64,000 nt of DNA from Candidatus Brocadia pituitae (GTDB lineage Bacteria > Planctomycetota > Brocadiia > Brocadiales > Brocadiaceae): contig AP021856.1 in the NCBI GenBank assembly GCA_017347445.1, forward strand, positions 2,426,613 to 2,490,612, given 5' to 3'. Of the stretch, positions 43,043 through 52,649 are shown in pieces. Within the stretch, counting starts at the first letter, position 1. The number at the start of each line of letters is the position of its first letter. The notes under the pieces were generated by a model, which was given only the letters and a program-made list of their open reading frames with translations, was not told the origin of the DNA and did no database searches. Position numbers and translations under genes: made by a program.

Positions 43043-44550
43043 AGCGTTTACGATGTTTAATTTTCTGGTGGACATTCCTGAGTGTCCTGTCTTTATTTTC
43101 TGTCCATCTTGCTTTTGCTGCCAGAAATGACGATAACAACCGATTAAAGCAAGAACTCCTTGATCTTGAAAAACTTACAAACCCACTGATTCAAACATTT
43201 CGAAAAGTTTCACAACTCGTCAGTCCCTCTGTAGTGAGTTTGAGCACAGAGAAAAAGACATTCCAGAATGAAAAAAATGAAATCGAGCCTCCACCACCGT
43301 CTCAAAATTTCCCGCCGAAACATGAACCTCATGCTGAGACGCTACCCAAAAAAGGTCTTGGCTCAGGAATTATCATTGACGAACGTGGCTATATTTTAAC
43401 GAACAACCACGTTATCACCGATTTTTCTGAGGATGAAATCACGGTGGTCACTTATAATGGGGAACAATATAATCGTGTGAAGATCATCGGGATCGATCCG
43501 AATACCGATATTGCAGTCATTAAGGTAGAGGGGGAAGATTTTACACCGATTACCTTTGGTAATTCTGAAGAAGTGCACGTGGGAGATTGGGTTATTGCCA
43601 TTGGCAGTCCCTTCGGGTATCAGCAAACCGTTTCTGCCGGTATTATCAGCGCCAAAGGAAGAACCCATGTTATTCCATTCGAACTTCCTTTTCTTTACGA
43701 AGACTTCTTTCAAACCGACGCAGCCATTAACCCCGGCAATAGCGGAGGGCCGCTGGTAAATCTACGCGGCGAATTAATTGGGATGAACACCGCCATAGCA
43801 ACCCGATCGGGCGGCTTTCAGGGCGTGGGATTTGCCATATCTGCCAGCATTGTAAAAGAAACCGTCGAAAACATTATGGCCACAGGAACCGTCGTGCGGG
43901 GGTATCTGGGTGTAGGGACACACGATATTAATACTGAGCTGGCACAAATACTTGGCCTCAAAGACAAAAAAGAAATTGCCCGCCGATTTGGCTTGTCATC
44001 TGAGAAAGGGGTATTTGTTCTTGAGGTATGGAGTGATACCCCTGCTTCAAAGGCCGGCATCTCTCCGGGTGATATCATCTTGGAGATCGGTGGGAAAAAG
44101 ATCGGAAACACCATAGACCTCCAGCATGCAATTCGTTGTGCTAAGATAAATGCCACGGTTGTTGTAAAGGTCGTGCGTAACGGTGTGGAAAGTGCACTGA
44201 CAGTGCTCGTTGAGCCCCAGCCTCAAGACCTCGGAGGAAAAACCTATGTCGCTATGAGAAAACTTGACGAACCTACAAAATTTTCTTTAGGGCTGGTAGT
44301 CAATGACTTAAATCCGGAAATCGCAAAATCTCTTGGATTTGTAGGTGAACAGGGGGTTTTAGTTGTTGATGTTGAAGCAAATAGTCCATCTGAACGAGCT
44401 GGTATACAACCAGGCGATCTCATTACCAAAGTCGGAACAAAGGAGGTTCGGTCTGTTTTAGAATTTATGACCCTTATGGAGGAGTTCATGGAAACAAACA
44501 CGCCAGTGAGTATCTTTGTAAAGGATAAGGGTTTTATAACGTTGAAATAG
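43039..44550 (+). CDS. DegP/HtrA-family periplasmic serine protease
   Basis: 503 residues. Signal peptide to about residue 28 (LAFAA). The trypsin-like domain contains the full triad: His in LTNNHVIT, Asp in NTDIAVIKV, and Ser in NPGNSGGPL. Two PDZ domains follow (about 285-390 and 405-500), with carboxylate-binding loops GYLGVG and FSLGLV. The length fits HtrA/DegP. It degrades or refolds envelope proteins. It starts within the end of the small membrane protein gene. Confidence 0.96.
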   Translation: MKRLRCLIFWWTFLSVLSLFSVHLAFAARNDDNNRLKQELLDLEKLTNPLIQTFRKVSQLVSPSVVSLSTEKKTFQNEKNEIEPPPPSQNFPPKHEPHAETLPKKGLGSGIIIDERGYILTNNHVITDFSEDEITVVTYNGEQYNRVKIIGIDPNTDIAVIKVEGEDFTPITFGNSEEVHVGDWVIAIGSPFGYQQTVSAGIISAKGRTHVIPFELPFLYEDFFQTDAAINPGNSGGPLVNLRGELIGMNTAIATRSGGFQGVGFAISASIVKETVENIMATGTVVRGYLGVGTHDINTELAQILGLKDKKEIARRFGLSSEKGVFVLEVWSDTPASKAGISPGDIILEIGGKKIGNTIDLQHAIRCAKINATVVVKVVRNGVESALTVLVEPQPQDLGGKTYVAMRKLDEPTKFSLGLVVNDLNPEIAKSLGFVGEQGVLVVDVEANSPSERAGIQPGDLITKVGTKEVRSVLEFMTLMEEFMETNTPVSIFVKDKGFITLK

Positions 44551-44664
44551 TTTTATTTAGTTGATACGCCCCGCTTTAATCACCCGACATTAATCTTGTT
44601 CGTTACGCTGGTTTATTCTTATCTATTGAACCAGCCATTTCAATAGCACATAGGGGATTTTGAT

Positions 44665-45003
44665 TTAAACACGACGCACACGGTCGGAGCCCCTTTGTTT
44701 ATCGATCCACGCTCGTTCATCTTTTGGCGCACCATGGTAATCACCATGCCAGTTATCCTCCCCCCACTCCCATACGTTTCCGTGCATATCGTACAGACCA
44801 AAGGCATTTGGCTCTTTTTCCCCTACCGCATGGAGTTGTCCCCCTGAGTCTTCACTATACCATCCCACCTTATCAAGATCCTCATCCTTGTCTTCGCTAT
44901 AGTACTGTGTTTTGCTCCCGGCACGGCAGACCTATTCCCATTCCGCCTCGCTTGGCAGGCGCAGACCTGCCCATTTTGCATAGATTGCCGGGAGAACATT
45001 GAT
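44665..45003 (-). pseudogene. SUMF1/formylglycine-generating-enzyme-type gene, fragment with in-frame stop
   Basis: The minus strand reads IYAKWAGLRLPSEAEWE, then TAG where EYACRAG would be expected, then [14 protein letters not shown] and on to [18 protein letters not shown], ending VRRV at a TAA (44665). The C-terminal RGGSW part and the N-terminal half are missing. So a single nonsense mutation plus truncation at both ends. The right edge is near the IS fragment at 45059, which may have caused the N-terminal loss. Confidence 0.85.
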
Positions 45004-45058
45004 TTATAAGCGGTGAATTTTCAAAACGGCTTGTAGTGCCGGCCTACCCTATTGACGC

Positions 45059-46096
45059 ATGCAGGGCAAACTGCGAAAATGCTTGCATATTTCTCCGAGC
45101 AAAATCACGGACGAAAGAGGGAAGAACCCACCGGTATTAGAGTGTTGTAGAGAACCGCCGTGTCAGCGTGAATGGTATTTACGAAGCGCAATGGGAGATC
45201 TGTTGGGGGAGGATTATTCGCTGGCACAGAAGGATAAGCCGTATCGGTGTTTGGATTTGCTGCTTGAACATCGCGATGAGCTGTTTGGGTTTTTAAAATG
45301 GCAATGGGGCAAGCTGTTTGGTGCGAAGTACGCTGTGCTGCTGTATGATTTGACGAGTACGTATTTTGAAAGCGATCCACCACCAGCGGGATCGGATAGT
45401 AAGAAACGTTTTGGGTACAGCCGGGACAAACGTTCGGATTACGTTCAGGTGGTAGTGGCATTGGTGTTGACGCCGGCAGGATTTCCCGTGGCCTACGAAG
45501 TATATCCTGGCAATACAAGAGATACCGCGACGCTGGAGGAGTTTCTGGGTCGGATCGAAAAGCAGTATGGGAAATTCCGGCGCACCTGGCTTATGGATCG
45601 GGGTATTCCAACGGAGGAGATGTTGAAAAAGATGCGTTCCCGCGGGATTGACTATTTGGTTGGCACTCCCAAAGGACATTTGAGCCGCGTTGAAAAATCA
45701 TTGCTCGAACAGACCTGGATGCAGGCGCGAGAAGGCGTCCGGGAGAAAATGCTTCAGCAGGAATCAGAGTTCTACGTCTCGATGGAAAGCCATGACCGGG
45801 TAGCCAAGGAACGTTCCATGCGTCGCCGCAGACTCAAGCGTCTGTGGAGAAGCCTGCACGAACCTCGTAATCGAAAGTACATCGCTCGCGATGATCTGCT
45901 GATGCATATTGGGGCGTTAAAGAAAGAATCCGGGCGGGACTTTGGGCTGGTTCGTATCTCTCTGCCAAATCCCCAGGAGCCGGTGAGTGAGAATACGTTT
46001 CATTTCAGCCTGGACCGTGAACGTCTGAGGCGAACGTTGCGGCGCGAGGGACGCTATCTGCTTCGTTCCAATATGCAAGCCTCTTATAAATTATGA
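45059..46096 (+). mobile_element. IS1634-type (IS4-related) transposase fragment
   Basis: 345 codons. LLYDLTSTYFESDPP, RFGYSRDKRSDYVQVVVAL, TPAGFPVAYEVYPGNT, TWLMDRGIPTEEML and YLVGTPKGHLSRVEK match IS1634-family DDE transposases and include the first two acidic residues. The C-terminus ends just after REGRYLLRSNMQ, before the conserved third acidic residue region, so the enzyme should be inactive. The N-terminal 40 residues do not resemble the family, suggesting loss there too. No terminal inverted repeats could be identified. Confidence 0.85.
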
Positions 46097-46451
46097 ATGA
46101 CGTCCGGATCAAGCCGTTCCAGTATGCACAATGCTCACCCAACTTCAACAAAAGCGTCATAAAAGAGGTGGAAAATGGTGAAAAATCAAGCAAGTAAAAG
46201 TGGTAACCTATTGGTATGGCTAGATATTAAATTTTAGAACTCCAATGTCGTGCCTAAATATTATTGTTTTTATTACCTTTGCGGTTTTTTCCCGGTATAC
46301 TAATGAGATGTTCGTTCGTGAAAAATCTAAAAAAGCATATGGCAAGAAGAGATATATGACTCTGTTGATTAAGTCCTTTCAAACCAAATTAATGATAACC
46401 ATACAGGGCATGCCAATTAATTAAAATGAAAATTCCTATGCATCCAAAATT
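46097..46451. other. Gap after the transposase fragment
   Basis: About 355 bp with no supported gene and no clear hairpin. It may include the decayed remainder of the insertion sequence, but I see no second inverted repeat. Confidence 0.35.
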
Positions 46452-46784
46452 ATGCCAAAAGATGAAACGCTAAACGAGTTAATCGACCTCGTAAAAAACA
46501 TAGGCAAAATATATGACGATGAGGGCATGAGCGTTGAAATCGATTTCGACTTTAATGACGGCATAATTCTCATCAAATACCCGGGTGCTGATGCAAAACA
46601 AAAAACCTGCATCTTAAATTCTAATAATAAAACGATCAGCGGAATTGACACTACAAAACTCTGGTTGCCCGCTTACTCTCATGAGCAGGCTGCAAACAAA
46701 AAACTGCTCCAATTTCTGCAGACAAACGGCTATGCTCTTTCAACTCTTACCTACAAAAGAAAGGATAAAGATATAAAAAAATAA
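46452..46784 (+). CDS. Hypothetical protein (110 residues)
   Basis: Starts MPKDETLNELIDLVKN and is mostly acidic, with GIILIKYPGADAKQKTCILN and a basic tail. No membrane segment or known motif. No good ribosome site is visible, so expression is uncertain. It is flanked by transposon debris and a flavodoxin gene on the other strand. Confidence 0.45.
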   Translation: MPKDETLNELIDLVKNIGKIYDDEGMSVEIDFDFNDGIILIKYPGADAKQKTCILNSNNKTISGIDTTKLWLPAYSHEQAANKKLLQFLQTNGYALSTLTYKRKDKDIKK

Positions 46785-46886
46785 CATGCGCAAACCAGTT
46801 TTCGGGCGTCATGGTCAACACGGAAATACATGAAACTGACAGGTCATAGACAAAAGGCATTAAAATAAAGTATCCTGGTGACGTAT

Positions 46887-47327
46887 TTAAAGTCTTTTCC
46901 CAAAATCGCGGCCGTAAGCCTGACATGCCCTCAAACCTTCTGTCGTATCTACCTCGCGCTCCTTCAGGATGAGGGCGCCCAGACTGGTCATCTTCATCTG
47001 GTAAACGAACTCCATCGTATCAAAAATTATTTTTGGCGCTTCTCCGCTATGGGTATGAGGTCCAAAGGCACCGCCCAGTTTACCTTCCAACTTTGCCTTC
47101 CGTGCGAGAAAAAGGAATGTCTTGAAGTTTTCTGTCATATCCTTATGATAGGTTGGACAACCAAAGAGGTACCCATCAAAGCCCTGCAAATCTTTCTCAG
47201 TTTTAATCTCAGATATTTTTTTCATTTCAACATCATTTCCACTAAAACGAACACCTTCTGCAAGATATTCTGCCATTTTTTCTGTCTTGCCGGTGAGACT
47301 AAAATAGCCAATGAGCACCTTTTTCAT
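46887..47327 (-). CDS. Flavodoxin-domain protein
   Basis: 146 residues. KVLIGYFSLTGKTEKMAEYL is the FMN phosphate-binding loop region, and FDGYLFGCPTYHKDMTENFK is the second flavin loop. The C-terminus FGPHTHSGEAPKIIFD is typical of WrbA/flavodoxin-fold proteins. It is a one- or two-electron carrier or quinone reductase; the partner is unknown. It is followed on the same strand by a gap, then two small genes. Confidence 0.88.
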   Translation of the reverse strand: MKKVLIGYFSLTGKTEKMAEYLAEGVRFSGNDVEMKKISEIKTEKDLQGFDGYLFGCPTYHKDMTENFKTFLFLARKAKLEGKLGGAFGPHTHSGEAPKIIFDTMEFVYQMKMTSLGALILKEREVDTTEGLRACQAYGRDFGKRL

Positions 47328-47346
47328 TACCTTAATCTCCTCATTT

Positions 47347-47733
47347 TCATGTTATGTCTGAATTCATTTCTTCCCATGTAATGCCGTAAGGGACATCAGC
47401 AGGGGTATAACCCGCAATATAAGCAAACGTCTCATTTGAATATGCATCAAATGCATCCACCATTTGATCTTCCTTCTTACACTTCCGTGCCTTGGTATGA
47501 TTCTCCAGGGACTGTTTTAAGTTTGCAACATAAGAAGGATCAAGATTAACACCCAACAACTGTAATTCTGTGATCGCGCGGAGCCAATCTACCCCAAAAT
47601 GGTTCTTATATCCTTTTACCAGATTCTTTCCAGGGTATTTGGGAATCCAATGTCTGGCAGATTGAAGCCTTCTCGCCCTGTTCATACACTTATGCCGCAA
47701 GGAATATGACTTCTTTTTTTTCTTTCTTGCCAT
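47347..47733 (-). CDS. Hypothetical protein with basic N-terminus
   Basis: 128 residues. The N-terminus is highly basic (ARKKKKKSYSLRHKCMNRARR); the middle includes YPGKNLVKGYKNHFGVDWLRA and the C-terminus GYTPADVPYGITWEEM. I do not recognise the family; the basic start and helical middle suggest nucleic-acid binding. It is 20 bp upstream of the flavodoxin gene on the same strand. Confidence 0.6.
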   Translation of the reverse strand: MARKKKKKSYSLRHKCMNRARRLQSARHWIPKYPGKNLVKGYKNHFGVDWLRAITELQLLGVNLDPSYVANLKQSLENHTKARKCKKEDQMVDAFDAYSNETFAYIAGYTPADVPYGITWEEMNSDIT

Positions 47734-47772
47734 ATGAATTATCAGAAATTTATCGATTCACCCCCCCTTCAC

Positions 47773-47991
47773 TTATCCCCCGTTTTCCTGCAACGCTACA
47801 TGTGTACCGCCACATTTTTTACAATGATAATCACTTGGCTCAATCTCGCCACGCTCATACATAGTTGCCAACTCCATGGCATGTTCTTCTGTATTGGCGC
47901 ATGCAACAATCGAATCCAGTTCCGTGTAATCGTTAGAACAATGAAAGGGATGTACCTCACCATCTATAATTACATACAGATTCTTGCCCAT
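47773..47991 (-). CDS. Small zinc-ribbon-like protein
   Basis: 72 residues, with HPFHCSNDYTELDSIVAC in the middle and YHCKKCGGTHVAL near the end, giving a CxxC and single Cys/His that could bind zinc. RBS-like GGAGGA precedes the ATG. Function unknown; it may share the transcript with the basic protein downstream. Confidence 0.65.
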   Translation of the reverse strand: MGKNLYVIIDGEVHPFHCSNDYTELDSIVACANTEEHAMELATMYERGEIEPSDYHCKKCGGTHVALQENGG

Positions 47992-48249
47992 ATGTCATCC
48001 TCCTCTCCTTGAATTGAGAAAAACAATTATTCGTTGCTATCTTATCTTTCCTGCAAGCATGTTGTAATATATTAATGCCTTACTATAAAACAATATTCCA
48101 AAACTAACAACACAAATTGTTTTGCATCACCTGTGATTACCTTTCTCCTCTGAATGAGATTGTAAATGAGCAAAAATATGTTATAGTAAAAAAAATGTGC
48201 TTTTAAGAAAGACGTTGACAATATTGATACTAACAAGGAGATGAAGAAA

Positions 48250-48408
48250 ATGGAAAAGTATAAATGTACTGTTTGTGGTTACATCTACAACCCTGCCAAA
48301 GGTGACACATCTCATGGTGTAGAACCGGGCACGAGTTTTAAGAATTTGTCTGATGATTGGTCGTGCCCTGTTTGCGGAGTACCAAAAGAAGATTTTGAAC
48401 CGTTTTAA
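48250..48408 (+). CDS. Rubredoxin
   Basis: A 52-residue protein that is complete. [17 protein letters not shown] and [15 protein letters not shown] give the two CxxCG knuckles of rubredoxin. AAGGAG lies ten bases before the ATG at 48250; the ATG at 48241 is too close to that site. It carries one electron via an Fe(Cys)4 site. It is followed after three bases by the MmgE/PrpD gene. Confidence 0.96.
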   Translation: MEKYKCTVCGYIYNPAKGDTSHGVEPGTSFKNLSDDWSCPVCGVPKEDFEPF

Positions 48409-48411
48409 CAC

Positions 48412-49785
48412 ATGACGCAGGTGGAACATCTCGCGACGTTTGTCGGACGATCGTCGTACGACATTCTTTCTGATGCGGTTCGCAGTCAGCTCAAAATCCG
48501 AGTGCTTGATTCCCTCGGTTGTGCCATCGGCGCTGTTGATGGAGAACCAATTCAATTAATCAGAACGCTGATTGATGATTTCGGCGGTGCAAGACACTGC
48601 ACCATGATTGGAGGAGGTCAAACATCTCCTGATCGCGCAGCGTTCTATAACAGTGCATTAGTGCGCTATCTGGATTTTAACGACAGCTACCTCGCAAAAG
48701 GCGAAACGTGCCACCCCAGTGATAATCTTGGTGCTATACTCGCCGCTGCCGAGTATGCAAACCAAAACGGCCGGGAATTCATGACCGCTCTCGCGGTTGC
48801 TTATCAGGTGCAGTGCCGCTTGAGCGACGTTGCTCCGGTACGGGCCAAGGGCTTTGACCACACCACGCAGGGAGCTTACGCAGTAACGGCAGGCATATCC
48901 AGAGCACTGAGATTAGACGAGGCCAAAACTGCCAACGCACTTGCAATCAGCGGAACGGCATTTAATGCTTTGAGGGTAACCCGAACCGGTGCGCTGTCCC
49001 ATTGGAAAGGTTTGGCATACCCAAACACCGCTTTTGGTTGCACGCATGCAACCTTCCTGGCCATGCGGGGAATTACCGGCCCACTGGAGGTCTTTGAGGG
49101 AAATAAGGGCTTTATGGATACCATTGCCGGGCAATTTAAGATTGATTGGTCTCAGGAAGATTTGGGGCGGGTAAAGAGTACAATACTGAAGAAGTACAAT
49201 GCCGAGATTCATTCGCAGTCGGCCATTGAAGGTATCCTGGAACTAAAGCGAGAGTGCGGTTTTACTGCCGCTGAGGTAACACAGGTTGAAATAGAGATCT
49301 TTGATGTGGCATATCACATCATCGGAGGCGGTGAGGAAGGAAACAAGACCGTTGTCAGGACAAAGGAGGAGGCCGACCATAGTCTCCCCTATCTGATTGC
49401 GGTTGCAGTACTGGATGACCGTGTAATGCCAGAGCAGTACAAACCGGACCGTATCCGGAGTCACGATGTACAAGAATTGCTTAAAAAAATCCTGGTGAGG
49501 CCATCAGAAGCTTTTAGTTTGCGGTTCCCAGACGAAATGCCATGCCGAATCACCGTCTCTCTCTCTGACAGCCGAGTGCTAATCAAAGAAAAAAAAGACT
49601 ATGAGGGTTTTTATACTAATCCCATGCGATGGGAAACCGTAGTGCGGAAGTTCGAGAGACTCAGTGGACCATACACAGAGGCATCCCTGCGCCTCAAAAT
49701 CGTAGATGCGGTCGCTGATTTGGATTCAATACAGATTTCATATCTATTGGGATTGCTGGCAAAGGTTCAGATTCCGGCAACTTGA
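48412..49785 (+). CDS. MmgE/PrpD-family protein
   Basis: 457 residues. LDSLGCAIGAVDGEPIQLIR, AFYNSALVRYLDFNDSYL, TQGAYAVTAGISRAL and HSQSAIEGILELKRE follow the 2-methylcitrate dehydratase/PrpD family. The true substrate is uncertain, since no prpC or prpB is nearby; PrpD homologues include aconitate and iminodisuccinate enzymes. It begins three bases after the rubredoxin stop, suggesting cotranscription. Confidence 0.9.
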   Translation: MTQVEHLATFVGRSSYDILSDAVRSQLKIRVLDSLGCAIGAVDGEPIQLIRTLIDDFGGARHCTMIGGGQTSPDRAAFYNSALVRYLDFNDSYLAKGETCHPSDNLGAILAAAEYANQNGREFMTALAVAYQVQCRLSDVAPVRAKGFDHTTQGAYAVTAGISRALRLDEAKTANALAISGTAFNALRVTRTGALSHWKGLAYPNTAFGCTHATFLAMRGITGPLEVFEGNKGFMDTIAGQFKIDWSQEDLGRVKSTILKKYNAEIHSQSAIEGILELKRECGFTAAEVTQVEIEIFDVAYHIIGGGEEGNKTVVRTKEEADHSLPYLIAVAVLDDRVMPEQYKPDRIRSHDVQELLKKILVRPSEAFSLRFPDEMPCRITVSLSDSRVLIKEKKDYEGFYTNPMRWETVVRKFERLSGPYTEASLRLKIVDAVADLDSIQISYLLGLLAKVQIPAT

Positions 49786-50460
49786 TGTTAAAGAATTTCA
49801 ACGTATTAACCATTCCTGGTTGCTGTCGACCGCCTATATTCCCCTCAATGAAGGGTAATACAGGGCATAGGTGTCAGGTTAAACGATTTGAGGCGCATGA
49901 CATGCCGGCTCTATCCGTGTCTGCTTGTAACCCACAAGGGTACGAAAACTGGTGGAGATGTTGCAATCCATTGTCCCCCGCTGGCGGGTGATTAAGGGGG
50001 TGGAACGGCATGAGTGAAAATTCCGGTAGGTATACAATCTGAATATCCATACGTTTATTTAGGCTATTACTCTACAATGATTGACGAACCATTGCGGTAA
50101 GGTTCAAGTTTAAAACTTGTTTTCATAACAAAGGGATAGTTGAAGTGGGGAAAAAGTCCAATCCACCCCCTGCACCCCCGTCAGCGGGGGACATGAAGGA
50201 TTCAATAAAAAGAAAGAATTAACCGTGACTATTGATTCCGCAACCTAATCCGAACGACTCGGAAGAGACAATATCCGAAGTATGAAACTTGAGAAGCAAC
50301 CCTATCAGGATTACTCTTGCTCATAATTTTTGCTAAAATGTCAAAATATGTTTGAGAAGATATTAACACTCCGTGGGATATAAGAAGAGCAACACTATGG
50401 TTTTCTTTGCGACTTGGTATCTTTGTGGCAAAAAAGACAACAGATTCAGGAGGTTCAAAA
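49786..50460. other. 675-bp region with half-copies of C/G-rich repeats
   Basis: Contains partial C-rich/G-rich units (TCCCCTCAATGAAGGG near 49838, GGCGGGTGATTAAGGGGG near 49983, CCACCCCCTGCACCCCCG near 50163), like those at 28061, 29905 and 34948. Reading frames in it lack ribosome sites and family features. The ComA gene promoter should lie near the right end. Confidence 0.5.
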
Positions 50461-51303
50461 ATGGCACAATCTAAGATCCACACCACAGAACGCTCGTTTG
50501 CCTTTCTAAAGGTAAACGAACGTCAACCAAAGCCTCGTACGCGGGGCGTTACGGAGATCCGTGGCCCCTATTATACACCGATGGGCAGACATTATTTACA
50601 AGACGTGCTGGAAACTATGGGCGCTTATGTTGATACACTCAAGTTTGCTGGCGGATCCTTCAGCCTCATGCCACGGCAGGTGGTAAAAGAACTTATCGAT
50701 ATCTGCCATGCGCATAACGTTCGTGTCTCCACAGGCGGCTTTATGGAATACGTCCTTACCCAGGGAATTGAAGCAGTAAATCGTTACCTTCTTGAATGCA
50801 AGGAGATCGGTTTCGATATCGTAGAGATTTCAAGCGGCTTTATCACCATACCGACAGAAGACCTTGTGCGACTCGTTGAGAAGGTACAAAAGGCTGGGTT
50901 GATCGCAAAGCCGGAAGTCGGCATTCAATTTGGTTCCGGCGGTGCAAGCGCCGTTGCAGAACTGGAGGCAGAAGGAACGCGCGATCCGGAATGGGCAATT
51001 TTACAGGCAAAGCGCTTTTTGGAGGCCGGTGCACATATGATTATGATCGAGTCAGAAGGGATTACCGAAAATGTAAAGGTGTGGCGGACTGATGTTGTGG
51101 CCAGGATCATCAATGCATTGGGGCTGGAAAACGTGATGTTTGAAGCGGCCGATCCAGACGTCTTTTCGTGGTATATTAAAAATTACGGGCCTGAGGTCAA
51201 TCTCTTTGTTGACCACAGCCAGATTGTTCAGCTTGAATCTCTGAGATCAGGTATCTGGGGAACAAAAAGCCTGTGGGGTCGTGTTCTCACACACAAGAGT
51301 TAA
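50461..51303 (+). CDS. comA: Phosphosulfolactate synthase (ComA-like)
   Basis: 280 residues from the ATG at 50461, which has AGGAGG about eight bases upstream; an 18-codon longer frame has none. Landmarks: GGSFSLMPRQVVKELIDICH, VSTGGFMEYVLTQG, EISSGFITIP, KPEVGIQFG and IMIESEGITEN. The enzyme adds sulfite to phosphoenolpyruvate, the first step of coenzyme M synthesis in methanogens; homologues also occur in plants and bacteria without coenzyme M. No ComB, ComC, ComDE or XcbB-E gene is in the window, so the product use is open. Confidence 0.92.
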   Translation: MAQSKIHTTERSFAFLKVNERQPKPRTRGVTEIRGPYYTPMGRHYLQDVLETMGAYVDTLKFAGGSFSLMPRQVVKELIDICHAHNVRVSTGGFMEYVLTQGIEAVNRYLLECKEIGFDIVEISSGFITIPTEDLVRLVEKVQKAGLIAKPEVGIQFGSGGASAVAELEAEGTRDPEWAILQAKRFLEAGAHMIMIESEGITENVKVWRTDVVARIINALGLENVMFEAADPDVFSWYIKNYGPEVNLFVDHSQIVQLESLRSGIWGTKSLWGRVLTHKS

Positions 51304-51494
51304 GTGAAAAAGGAGGTGATAATCAAAATTATCAATTATAGAGAATTTAAAGAAACGAGAAACGAAGTTCACTGCCATGAACAATGGCTATTGTTACGTG
51401 ACGATCGGTCAATTTTATCTTCCCGTAAACATTGATAGTTGATTATAAAACAACTTGTTTTCACAAAACTCAGAAAAAAGGAGAGACAGACAAC

Positions 51495-51917
51495 ATGAGA
51501 CAAAATGTAACTATGCTATTTAACGCCTGTGTCCTATTTGCAACCATGACGCTCATTAGTTCTAACGTATACGCCAACGAGAATGAGAAGGAGTCTGGAT
51601 GGAATATCGGTGTTGCCGGTAAAAAAACGATATACGTCGCACACTGGACACATACCCCGGAAAACTGCCCTGGCAGGAGCGACGAACGAGCAATGATGCT
51701 GAGTAATTTCTGGGAGGGAAGAAAAATTGCCGAAAAGAATGGCGTAACAATACTGGGGGCTTACGCCACAGTTACAGAACATGATTTTTTTATTATTCTG
51801 GAAGCAAATAATTATAATGCCGTAGTAGAGTTTTTTCGTCCACTGCTGCCCAGCCAAACCGGGAAAATTGTACCCGTTCTCACTATGGAAGAATGCCTGC
51901 AGGTGGTGTCTCAATAA
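51495..51917 (+). CDS. Exported small protein, DUF3303/GYD-like
   Basis: 140 residues from the ATG at 51495 (AGGAGA upstream). A signal peptide ends at about residue 27 (NVYAN). The mature part is an alpha-beta ferredoxin-like dimer fold in appearance: KTIYVAHWTHTPENCPGRSD, then TEHDFFIILEANNYNAV and FFRPLLPSQTGKIVPVLTMEE. This resembles the DUF3303 family, but proof needs a profile search. It lies 190 bp downstream of the comA-like gene. Periplasmic. Confidence 0.65.
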   Translation: MRQNVTMLFNACVLFATMTLISSNVYANENEKESGWNIGVAGKKTIYVAHWTHTPENCPGRSDERAMMLSNFWEGRKIAEKNGVTILGAYATVTEHDFFIILEANNYNAVVEFFRPLLPSQTGKIVPVLTMEECLQVVSQ

Positions 51918-52355
51918 AAAACATGGTAACAATTTAGTTTTTTTGAAAATCTTAAGAGAAAACCGAGTTTTGCTGTCGGTATCTGAGCGTATAACAAGGA
52001 GGGACAGATTCAAAACATGTCTTTCTAATTTCCAAATCCTGAAAGGATGTCATGATTATAGCCAATAGATGCATTTTCTCCTGTTAACCCCGTAGGGGTG
52101 ATATTGGTTTTTTATGTCGATGTCATGGTACTGTTATTTCACCCCTTCGGGCTTTTTTACCGCAGAGCGGATTTGCTTTATTGCGTGTGAATGCCCGCAG
52201 GTGTGCGCCTCCAGAGAAGGGCATTTTTTCAAAAAGCTAAAGTGTTACTAAACATGAAATTCATCTGACTAACACGCAAGAGATTTCGCACGCATTGCGC
52301 AATCAAGATACCGTTTGTTATCTCATTAATACCCTAAAGATTGGAGGTATAATTT
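51918..52355. repeat. Gap with inverted CCCCGTAGGGGTGA repeat
   Basis: Between 52085 and 52160 lie AACCCCGTAGGGGTGATAT and, inverted, TTTCACCCCTTCGGGC, both locally palindromic. This is a common intergenic type. The second is followed by a T-run and may be a terminator. No gene is supported. Confidence 0.6.
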
Positions 52356-52616
52356 ATGAAAGTAGCTGTTTATGATACCTACGTTGTGAAGAAGGACGGT
52401 GCAAAGATGCATTTTGATATTATCGTCCCAAATGACCAGTCACATGAAAATGTCCTTAAATATGGCCACGAATATCTCAAAAGAGCGGGACAAGAGGGGC
52501 AACCACTCACAACCAAGGAATGTCGCTTCTGTCATATGGAGGAGGCATCAGCGGATGTTGAAAAGGCCATTAATGAGAGCGGTTATTATATTTACGAAAT
52601 GGAAGGATGTAATTGA
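52356..52616 (+). CDS. DUF2024 family protein
   Basis: 86 residues with GGAGG about nine bases before the ATG. It begins MKVAVYDTYVVKKDGAKMHF, as DUF2024 proteins do, and has ECRFCHMEEASADV, a CxxCH, near the middle and GYYIYEMEGCN at the end. Cytosolic, function unknown. Located just before an aldo/keto reductase gene. Confidence 0.88.
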   Translation: MKVAVYDTYVVKKDGAKMHFDIIVPNDQSHENVLKYGHEYLKRAGQEGQPLTTKECRFCHMEEASADVEKAINESGYYIYEMEGCN

Positions 52617-52649
52617 GAAATACCCTATCCGCTTTTATGGGAGGTTAAC

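Noticed and set aside
45105-45679. Minus-strand frames opposite the transposase
   Set aside because: The plus strand encodes clear IS1634 motifs; the antisense frames are shadows.
50161-50205. Rho-independent terminator in the 49.8-50.4 kb gap
   Set aside because: C-rich and G-rich parts do not form a complete stem followed by T; more like a partial copy of a dispersed repeat.
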